A DNA stretch of 21,188 nt, taken from an uncultured Collinsella sp. (GTDB taxonomy: Bacteria; Actinomycetota; Coriobacteriia; Coriobacteriales; Coriobacteriaceae). Position numbers and translations under genes: made by a program. A model generated the notes under the pieces. The model had not been told where the DNA came from. It saw only the letters and a list, made by a program, of their open reading frames with translations, and made no database searches. The stretch is from NCBI GenBank assembly GCA_900549555.1, contig UROO01000028.1, positions 1 through 21,188 on the forward strand, read 5' to 3'. Shown in pieces: positions 7,445-13,449 of this stretch (position 1 is the first letter of the stretch; every line of letters begins with the position of its first letter).

Positions 7445-9348
7445 TAGCAGCCCTCCTCTCGCGCGATCGTTTCGGATTTGGCCTTGTCCGAGACGTTAGA
7501 AAAACCGTCTGAGCGACCAATCAGCAAATCTGCCAACTCGTCAGCCAACGACTCAACCGTATAGAGCCCGTCGCAACGCAGCGGAACGCCCGCTTCCGCA
7601 AGCGCCAGCGCCATGCGTTGGGCAGCGGGAACGCCCAAACCGATCGATTTAAGCTCATCCGCATGCGCAAAAACCTGAGCGGGCGTGCCCTCGGCAAACA
7701 CCGCGCCTTCGTTCATCACGACAATACGGTCGCAGCAATTGGCCAGGTCATCCATGCTGTGCGAAACCATGACGACGGTCAGGCCCCCATGGTGAAGTCG
7801 ATCGATGAGCTCCAGGAAATCCCTGCGCGCCGCCGGATCGAGCCCCGCCATGGGCTCATCGAGCACCAGGACCTCGGGCTCCATGGCAAGCACGCCAGCA
7901 AACGCCACGCGCCGCTGCTGCCCGCCCGAGAGCTCAAAGGGGCTCTTGTCGCCCACCGTAGCCAGGTCGAGGCCCACGCGCGCGAGCGATGTCTCAATGC
8001 GGCGGGCAACCTCGGCCTGCGACAGGCCAAGGTTATGCGGACCAAATGCCACGTCCTGTGCCACGGTCTCGGCAAACAGCTGGCGCTCGGGATACTGAAA
8101 CACCACGCCAACCTTAGCCTTAACCGCGGCGGCGTCTTTCTTGCTTGATAGGTCGAGCCCCAGCGCGCAAACGCTCCCCTCCTGCGGGCGGATTAATCCG
8201 TTGAGGTGCTGGACCAGTGTGGATTTACCCGAACCGGTATGGCCCGCTAGCCCCAGGAACTCGCCGCGACGCACCGTTAGCGACACATTGCGCAACGCCC
8301 AGGGACTGCTAGGGTCGTTGCCCCAGAGGGCCTGTTTGTTCGATGCACCCTCGGCGGCCGAGCGCTTTTGCCAGCGACGGCGCTCGCGGGCGCTCAGCGA
8401 ATAGCTATACGAAAGGTGCGAAATCTCGATGACGGGCTCCAGCGCGTCTGCGCCATCGATTGCAGAGGAGACGTTGTCGGGAATACGAGGATCGGATGCG
8501 AAAGGCCGCCCGGCGATGCCTGTCCTACTCCGCTCGGCATAAGCCTGCGCTATATCGGCGACCATATCCGCCTCGCGCACCTGTGCGCAAATGGGCACGC
8601 CCTTCGCGCGAAGCGCCCTGCCAAGACAGCACGATGCCGGCATATCCAGGTTCAGCCGCGCGAGTTCGTCCGCCCGCGTCAAGATCTCCTCGGGCGTACC
8701 GAGCATGGCAACGCGGCCCGCTTGGAAGACAGCAACGCGATCGGCCTCAGCGGCCTCTTCCATAAAGTGCGTAATCATCACGATGGTCATGCCGCGTTCG
8801 TGCAGCGCGTGACAGGCCTTCATAAGGCCCTTGCGCCCGCGCGGATCGAGCATGGAGGACGCCTCGTCCAAAAGGAGCACGCGTGGCTCCATGGCGAGCA
8901 CGCCGGCAAGCGCCACGCGCTGCTTTTGTCCGCCCGAGAGAGCGTGGGTCTCGTGGCGCTCAAAGCCCACCAGACCCACGGCCTTCAGCGCCTCGCGCAC
9001 GCGCTGCGCGATCTGGGCCGATTCGACCCCTAAGTTCTCGGGACCAAAGGCAACATCGTCCTCGACAAGCGTCGCCACAAGCTGGTCGTCGGGATTCTGG
9101 AACACCATGCCCGCGGTCGAGCGGATGTCGTAGACCAGCTCGGGGTCGGACGCGTCCATGCCGTTGACGCACACCGTCCCCGCATCGGGCTGCAGCAGCG
9201 CGTTCAGATGCTTGGCAAACGTCGACTTGCCCGACCCGTTTCCGCCGAGGATGCAGAAAAACTCGCCATCCGCGATGTTCAGATCGATGCCATCGAGCAC
9301 CGATGCAGCACCGTCATAGCTAAAGGAAACGCCCCGACACTCAATCAT
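7444..9348 (-). CDS. ecfA: ECF transporter ATPase, EcfA1-EcfA2 fusion
   Basis: One 634-residue chain carries two complete ABC ATPase domains that are often separate proteins. Domain 1: Walker A GGNGSGKST (35-43), FQNPDDQL (83-90), signature LSGGQ (137-141), Walker B LLLDE with E162, switch H194. Domain 2: Walker A GHTGSGKST (369-377), FQYPERQL (417-424), LSGGQ (473-477), VLVLDE with E498, H530. All catalytic residues are intact in both halves, so both sites should work. A linker of about 65 residues (roughly 240-305) joins the halves, and a charged insert (318-345) lies early in domain 2. The start overlaps the ribU stop as ATGA (4 nt). It powers vitamin uptake with EcfT and RibU. Confidence 0.94.
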   Translation of the reverse strand: MIECRGVSFSYDGAASVLDGIDLNIADGEFFCILGGNGSGKSTFAKHLNALLQPDAGTVCVNGMDASDPELVYDIRSTAGMVFQNPDDQLVATLVEDDVAFGPENLGVESAQIAQRVREALKAVGLVGFERHETHALSGGQKQRVALAGVLAMEPRVLLLDEASSMLDPRGRKGLMKACHALHERGMTIVMITHFMEEAAEADRVAVFQAGRVAMLGTPEEILTRADELARLNLDMPASCCLGRALRAKGVPICAQVREADMVADIAQAYAERSRTGIAGRPFASDPRIPDNVSSAIDGADALEPVIEISHLSYSYSLSARERRRWQKRSAAEGASNKQALWGNDPSSPWALRNVSLTVRRGEFLGLAGHTGSGKSTLVQHLNGLIRPQEGSVCALGLDLSSKKDAAAVKAKVGVVFQYPERQLFAETVAQDVAFGPHNLGLSQAEVARRIETSLARVGLDLATVGDKSPFELSGGQQRRVAFAGVLAMEPEVLVLDEPMAGLDPAARRDFLELIDRLHHGGLTVVMVSHSMDDLANCCDRIVVMNEGAVFAEGTPAQVFAHADELKSIGLGVPAAQRMALALAEAGVPLRCDGLYTVESLADELADLLIGRSDGFSNVSDKAKSETIAREEGC

Positions 9349-9935
9349 GCGCGACCTTTGACCTGGTCCTTTTTAGGCGTGATGAGGTTGGAGACCGCCT
9401 TATACACTGCAAGCGTCAACACCGAGTTAAGCACGGTCTTAATGAGGTTGAACGGCAGCACGGCAGGAATCATGAGTGGGGCGATCACATCGACTGAGCC
9501 ATACCAGAACCAAACGCCGATGGTCAGGTTCGCGACCATGGACAGCGCCGTAGCGGCAATGACGCCGAGCGCCAGGCCAATCACGGCACCCTTATAGGTA
9601 TGCATCTTCTGGTAGACGATAGCCGCGGGCAGAATATAGCCCAGCGTAGCCACCAGATTCATAAGCGCGCCAACCCAGTCGCCCGTGGTGAGCGCATGGA
9701 TAACGATCGCCATAGCGGCAACAGCGGTGCCGGCACCAGGGCCATACGCAAATCCACACACCATCGCCGGCACCAGCGACGGGTCATACGTCAAAAACGG
9801 CGCCGAGGGAAGAATGGGCAGCTGCACATACATAAACAGGGCGCCCAAGGCGCACATCAACGCCATGGTAACGAGCTGTTTGGTGCTCCACCTATTCGTG
9901 TTCTCAAAATGGATATGTTGCGACTGTTCAGACAT
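9345..9935 (-). CDS. ribU: riboflavin ECF transporter S component (RibU)
   Basis: This is the membrane protein that binds riboflavin for an ECF importer. The 196-residue chain has about six hydrophobic segments. An AxxxA-type helix (ALMCALGALFM, 25-35) would contact EcfT, and LPILPSAPFLTYDPSLVPAM (39-58) resembles the RibU loop region. The assignment rests mainly on the FMN riboswitch directly upstream. An in-frame ATG at 9956 lies inside the conserved riboswitch end and has no ribosome site, so I choose the ATG at 9935, which has AGGTGA about 4 nt upstream. The next gene overlaps by 4 nt. Confidence 0.92.
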   Translation of the reverse strand: MSEQSQHIHFENTNRWSTKQLVTMALMCALGALFMYVQLPILPSAPFLTYDPSLVPAMVCGFAYGPGAGTAVAAMAIVIHALTTGDWVGALMNLVATLGYILPAAIVYQKMHTYKGAVIGLALGVIAATALSMVANLTIGVWFWYGSVDVIAPLMIPAVLPFNLIKTVLNSVLTLAVYKAVSNLITPKKDQVKGRA

Positions 9936-9948
9936 AAGATCACCTGCC

Positions 9949-10127
9949 TCTTTCATCCGGACTCTAACCGTTGGTACTGGGATCTCACCAGTTCAGCCGG
10001 CATGCGAACCAACGCACACACGGGTCGCGGACTCATCGGCTCGGTCGCAGGCATCTCGCCTGCGCCACGGCGTCCCTTTGACACCGCCCGATTTACCGCC
10101 AGTGGGGAATTTCACCCCGCCCTGAAA
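9949..10127 (-). promoter_or_regulatory. FMN riboswitch (RFN element)
   Basis: Read on the minus strand, the conserved RFN blocks are all present: GGGCGGGGTGAAATTCCCCA followed by CTGGCGGT at the 5' end, GATGAGTCCGCGACC in the middle, and GGTGAGATCCCAGTACCAAC with GGTTAGAGTCCGGATGAAAGA at the 3' end. The variable P-stem region is about 40 nt and holds its own hairpin (GGCGCAGGCGAGATGCCTGCG). FMN binding is known to switch such elements off. The element ends one or two bases before the Shine-Dalgarno of ribU and no separate terminator hairpin lies between them, so control by hiding the ribosome site is likelier than transcription termination. Confidence 0.97.
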
Positions 10128-10138
10128 CAGCAATTGCA

Positions 10139-10166
10139 AGTGTAGCACGAGCAGGTTTTCACGCAA
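10139..10166 (-). promoter_or_regulatory. promoter of the ribU operon
   Basis: On the minus strand TTGCGT (10166-10161), a 16-nt spacer and TACACT (10144-10139) preceded by TGC (an extended -10) form a reasonable housekeeping-type promoter. The expected start of transcription, about 7 nt downstream, falls just before the first base of the riboswitch, which supports the call. Confidence 0.6.
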
Positions 10167-10243
10167 GTATGCCAAGGGTAATTTATGGTGGGGATCAGTT
10201 GCCGTAAAAACCACGTTCCCCACCCATCCCAAAGTACCGTGCC

Positions 10244-10262
10244 TTTCGCGCAAAGCGCGAAA
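10244..10262. repeat. 8-bp perfect inverted repeat upstream of the ribU promoter
   Basis: TTTCGCGC-AAA-GCGCGAAA. It lies between the groEL-side palindrome and the ribU promoter. It could be an operator or part of a hairpin; nothing else in 10167-10332 looks like a gene. Confidence 0.4.
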
Positions 10263-10332
10263 CAGCGAAGGGGACACGTATCCCTATCAACCACGTCCTT
10301 CTCCGCCCGCCGACCTCAAGGCCGTAAACGCA

Positions 10333-10475
10333 GGGAATCCGGGGGCGTGACGGGGTTTCTCTCCGGAACATTCCGCAGGACGCAAAGAGGCTCCGCAGCG
10401 CGAAGCGCGATGCGGAGCCTCTTTGCATGTCCGAGGACGTTCCGGAGAGAAACCCCGTCACGCCCCCGGATTCCC
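10333..10475. repeat. giant palindrome A, 37-69-37 geometry, after groEL
   Basis: Arms 10333-10369 and 10439-10475 are perfect 37-bp inverted repeats. The 69-bp spacer is itself symmetric: 12 nt, a perfect 16-bp arm (10382-10397), a 13-nt loop with GCGC-GAA-GCGC, the matching arm (10411-10426), 12 nt. It begins 26 bp beyond the groEL stop. There is no U-tract at either end, so it is not a standard intrinsic terminator, though the RNA hairpin would be extremely stable. Because it is a palindrome, both strands give nearly the same short peptide frame; this is not coding evidence. Confidence 0.9.
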
Positions 10476-10501
10476 GGTGGGAGTTCTAGACCTTGTCGGC
10501 C

Positions 10502-12139
10502 TTAGTACATACCGCCGCCCTGCTGACCAGCGGTGGCAGCAGCGATAGCGTCCTCAAGCTGAGTGTTCTTGGGCACATCGGAGACGGTGGCCTCGGTGAT
10601 GAGGATCAGGCTGGCGACAGAAGCAGCGTTCTGCAGGGTGACGCGGCTGACCTTGACGGGGTCGAGGACGCCCATCTCAATCATGTCGCCCCACTCGCCG
10701 TTGGCAGAGTTGAGACCCTGGCCGGCGGGCAGCTCGGCAACCTTGTCGACCACGACAGCGCCCTCAAAGCCAGCGTTCTTGGCGATGGTAGCGACCGGAG
10801 CGGTCAGAGCCTTCTTGACGATATCGACGCCAATCTTCTCCTCGGGGTCGTCGATCTCAACAGCGTCGAGCGCAGGAGCAGCGTCCATGAAGGCGACGCC
10901 GCCGCCAGCGACAATGCCCTCCTCGACAGCAGCGCGGGTAGCCTGCAGGGCGTCCTCGACGCGGTGCTTGATCTCCTTGAGCTCGGACTCGGTAGCAGCG
11001 CCGACCTTGATGACGGCAACGCCACCGGAGAGCTTGGCCAGGCGCTCCTGGAGCTTCTCGCGGTCGAAGTCAGAGGTGGTGTTCTCCATCTCGCCCTTGA
11101 TCTGAGCGATGCGGGCGTCGATGGCCTCCTTGGAGCCAGCGCCGCCGACGACGACGGTGTTGTCCTTGGAGATGGTGACGGACTTGGCGGTACCGAGCAT
11201 ATCGGCGGTGATGTCAGCGACCTTCACGCCCAGCTCGTCCAGAGCGGCCTGGCCACCGGTGAGGACGGCGATGTCCTCGAGGATGCGCTTGCGGCGATCG
11301 CCGTAGCCCGGGGCCTTGACGGCGCAGACGTTGAGAGCGCCACGGATCTTGTTGAGGACGAGGGTGGGCAGAGCCTCGCCGTCGATGTCCTCAGCGATGA
11401 TGAGCAGACCACGGCCGGCGCGCTGGACAGCCTCGAGAACAGGCATGATGTCCTGAACGCTGGAGATCTTCTGGTCGGTGATGAGGATGTACGGATCCTT
11501 CATCACGGCCTCCATGCGGTCGTTGTCCGTGACGAAGTAAGCGGAGACATAGCCCTTGTCGAACTGCATGCCCTCGACGGTGTCGATGGTAATGTCGAAC
11601 GTCTGGGAATCCTCGACGGTGATGACGCCGTCCTTACCCACGACCTCCATGGCCTCGGCGATCTTCTCGCCAACCTCGGGGTCACCGGCGGAGATGGTAC
11701 CGACGGAAGCGATCTGCTCCTTGGTCTCGACCGGCTTGGCCTGCTTCTTCATCTCGGCGACGGCGGCGTTTACAGCCTTGTCGATGCCGCGACGGATGGC
11801 CAGCGGGTTGGCGCCGGCGGCGACGTTACGCAGACCGTCGTTGACGATAGCCTGGGCGAGCAGGGTTGCGGTGGTGGTGCCGTCACCCACGGTGTCGTTG
11901 GTCTTGGTGGCGACCTCCTTCACCAGCTGAGCGCCCATGTTCTCGATGTTGTCCTCGAGCTCGATCTCCTTAGCGACGGAAACGCCGTCGTTGGTGATGG
12001 TCGGGGCACCGAACGTGCGCTGCAGAGCGACGTAACGGCCCTTGGGGCCCATGGTGACGGTAACGGCATCGGCCAGAGTGTTGACGCCCTTTGCGAGCTT
12101 GGCGCGGGCATCGGTGTTGAACGTAATGTTCTTTGCCAT
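10502..12139 (-). CDS. groEL: 60-kDa chaperonin GroEL
   Basis: This is the double-ring ATP-driven folding chamber. The 545 residues match the family length. Nucleotide-site motifs are intact: MGPKGR (30-35), NDGVSVAKEIEL (50-61) and GDGTTTAT (85-92). EEGIVAGGG with the hydrolysis-region Asp/Glu pattern is present near residue 400. The C-terminus is a short QQGGGMY rather than the longer GGM repeat of E. coli. GGAGG lies about 9 nt before the ATG at 12139. It follows groES by 96 nt in one operon. The codon choice is strongly biased (GCC, CTC/CTG, GAG), as expected for a highly expressed gene; that bias also creates a long false open frame on the other strand. Confidence 0.98.
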   Translation of the reverse strand: MAKNITFNTDARAKLAKGVNTLADAVTVTMGPKGRYVALQRTFGAPTITNDGVSVAKEIELEDNIENMGAQLVKEVATKTNDTVGDGTTTATLLAQAIVNDGLRNVAAGANPLAIRRGIDKAVNAAVAEMKKQAKPVETKEQIASVGTISAGDPEVGEKIAEAMEVVGKDGVITVEDSQTFDITIDTVEGMQFDKGYVSAYFVTDNDRMEAVMKDPYILITDQKISSVQDIMPVLEAVQRAGRGLLIIAEDIDGEALPTLVLNKIRGALNVCAVKAPGYGDRRKRILEDIAVLTGGQAALDELGVKVADITADMLGTAKSVTISKDNTVVVGGAGSKEAIDARIAQIKGEMENTTSDFDREKLQERLAKLSGGVAVIKVGAATESELKEIKHRVEDALQATRAAVEEGIVAGGGVAFMDAAPALDAVEIDDPEEKIGVDIVKKALTAPVATIAKNAGFEGAVVVDKVAELPAGQGLNSANGEWGDMIEMGVLDPVKVSRVTLQNAASVASLILITEATVSDVPKNTQLEDAIAAATAGQQGGGMY

Positions 12140-12235
12140 GGTAGGTAATCCTCCAAAAGAAATGTGACTCGCGTCGCCGCTTCCGAGTCCTATGCGGCAG
12201 GCGCGTTCAAAGACGAATCAGAGATTCTGACGAGG

Positions 12236-12529
12236 CTAGGCCTCGACGACGGCGTAGATGTCGTCGGCGCGCATCAGCAGATACTTCTCGCCGTCGACCT
12301 TGACCTCGTTGCCACCAAACTTACCGTAGATGACAACGTCGCCGACCTGAACGTCCATGGGAATGCGCTCGCCCTTGTCGTTGACCTTACCGGCGCCAAC
12401 GGCAACGATGGTGCCGCGCTGCGGCTTCTCCTGAGCGTTGCTAGCGATGTACAGACCAGAAGCGGTCTTCTGCTCGGCCTCGTCGGGCTTGACCAGAACA
12501 CGATCTGCAAGCGGCTTCAAAGACGACAT
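12236..12529 (-). CDS. groES: 10-kDa co-chaperonin GroES
   Basis: This heptameric lid caps the GroEL chamber. The 97 residues begin SSLKPLADRVLVKPDEAE, the classic GroES start, and end in a typical VDGEKYLLMRADDIYAVVEA. The mobile loop that docks on GroEL is around residues 18-35 and carries GLYIASNA where many bacteria have G-IVLP; this is a mild variation rather than a loss. AGGAGG about 7-8 nt before the ATG supports the start. It is the first gene of groES-groEL. No CIRCE (TTAGCACTC-N9-GAGTGCTAA) or HAIR operator could be found upstream. Confidence 0.98.
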   Translation of the reverse strand: MSSLKPLADRVLVKPDEAEQKTASGLYIASNAQEKPQRGTIVAVGAGKVNDKGERIPMDVQVGDVVIYGKFGGNEVKVDGEKYLLMRADDIYAVVEA

Positions 12530-12551
12530 GCTTGTCTCCTCCTTTTTGGGC

Positions 12552-12570
12552 CGCGTGGTTATGCCACGCG
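12552..12570 (-). promoter_or_regulatory. leader hairpin or operator before groES
   Basis: CGCGTGG-(5 nt)-CCACGCG, a perfect 7-bp inverted repeat 22 nt upstream of the groES ATG and just above the ribosome site. It could be a protein operator or a leader hairpin affecting translation. A second short inverted repeat, CAAAAAA-TCTTA-TTTTTTG (12639-12657), lies further upstream in an AT-rich patch next to TTGACT. Confidence 0.45.
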
Positions 12571-12666
12571 AATTAACCCTTTTTGTTTGCGTACGCGTTG
12601 AATGGTACCCACGAATGGCGGGTTATACAACACGGAGTCAAAAAATCTTATTTTTTGGCACTTAGA

Positions 12667-12877
12667 TTTTCTGAATGCCGGGGGATAACTTAGCGATGGC
12701 TCCCGTGTGGCTCCGGAGGGGCGGGGCATAAGGTTTCCTGCTCGGGCAGTCCTGCTCGCACGAAGGCCACATTAAGTGGCCTTCGGCTCGTGCGGAACTC
12801 GCGATAAACCTTATGCCCCGCCCCTCCGGAGCCACACGGGAGGCAGGTTAACTAATTCGGTCCCGGCATTCAGAAAA
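12667..12877. repeat. giant palindrome B, 37-69-37 core plus outer 16-bp layer, before groES
   Basis: The core arms 12700-12736 and 12806-12842 are perfect 37-bp inverted repeats around a 69-bp spacer, the same dimensions as palindrome A but with different sequence. The spacer holds a 9-bp hairpin (GAAGGCCAC 762-770 / GTGGCCTTC 776-784 of the 12 kb block) and a small CTGC-TCGG-GCAG stem. A further perfect 16-bp pair lies outside the core (12667-12682 and 12862-12877), separated from it by unpaired stretches of 17 and 19 nt. The whole structure is 211 bp. No gene is present. Confidence 0.9.
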
Positions 12878-12953
12878 GTCAGTGCAGCAAAATGGCGATG
12901 CGGATAGGAACGTGGGCATGGTTTTCGCTGCGCGCACGGGTCCCCTGGGGAGC

Positions 12954-13192
12954 GCCGTGCATTTTTGGGAGTATTCAGCAAGCCAGGACGGCTGCATACG
13001 CGCCGGACACACCTTATTGGTCCCAAGAACGCCTTCAGCGGCGGTTTTGGTCGGTGGGCAGGCCGCATTGGAACAAATGGGCGCACTTCGCGCCGCACCG
13101 GACCCCAAAATGACGTCGATCTCCGCAATGCCGCCCGACCGCAGCGGCGCCGGCAGAGCTCGCGGTGCTGAATACTCCGTTTTTTGCACGGC
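12954..13192. repeat. 239-bp inverted-repeat-bounded element (MITE-like)
   Basis: The 27-bp arms (12954-12980 and 13166-13192) agree at 21 of 27 positions in inverted orientation: GCCGTGCA at the outer end and GGAGTATTCAGCA at the inner end. All six differences lie in one block (TTTTTG in one arm, AAAAAC in the other). The 185-bp interior is GC-rich. Frames of about 110-135 codons cross it on both strands but have no domain and mixed, palindrome-driven composition. The outer GTGCA(AAAAA) and inner GAGTA-T words echo the element at 221-442, so the two may belong to one repeat family. Confidence 0.55.
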
Positions 13193-13385
13193 CCAGGCGG
13201 GGGTACATCAGGGCCGGAAAGAACATCTCAGCTTTTTTATGCAATCTGCAACTGGAAGTATGCAAAACACCAAGAGACAGCATTGCTGATGTCCAAATTG
13301 GGCGCGCGGGGCAGCAGCGCCTCCACCCTGCGCCCAAATCCAGCAGAGCGGGGACGCTCCTAACAAATCCCCACCGGCAAACAAA
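13193..13385. other. gene-free stretch with an 8-bp inverted repeat
   Basis: No supported gene. TTGGGCGC (13298-13305) pairs with GCGCCCAA (13330-13337) around a 24-nt loop. A GC-poor patch near 13230-13270 holds TATGCAA-like words. Nothing else is recognised. Confidence 0.4.
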
Positions 13386-13427
13386 CGCGGCTCGAGCGCT
13401 ATCCCAAAATAGGCTGTCCGAGCCGCG
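13386..13427 (-). terminator. terminator of the YtcJ-like amidohydrolase gene
   Basis: Perfect 9-bp arms (CGAGCCGCG 13419-13427 and CGCGGCTCG 13386-13394) with a CTAT/ATAG pair inside. On the minus strand the stem is followed by TTTGTTTG. It starts 22 nt after the stop codon at 13450. Confidence 0.75.
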
Positions 13428-13449
13428 CTTAACGGTACGGCATGAATAC

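Noticed and set aside
10185..10505. Small frames of similar sequence on both strands after groEL
   Set aside because: The similarity arises because a palindrome encodes the same peptide on each strand; there is no ribosome site of note.
10493..12148. Long open frame on the plus strand opposite groEL
   Set aside because: It mirrors the strong codon bias of groEL, has repetitive Gly/Asp/Leu composition and no domain. Similar antisense frames lie opposite argD, argB, argJ, argC and ecfA.
12530..12666. CIRCE element before groES
   Set aside because: The closest word is CTAAGTGCC without a matching half at the right spacing.
12848..13289. Frames of about 110-135 codons on both strands in the region before groES
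   Set aside because: They overlap the repeat arms and each other, have no domain, and the strands compete. Treated as a non-coding repeat region.
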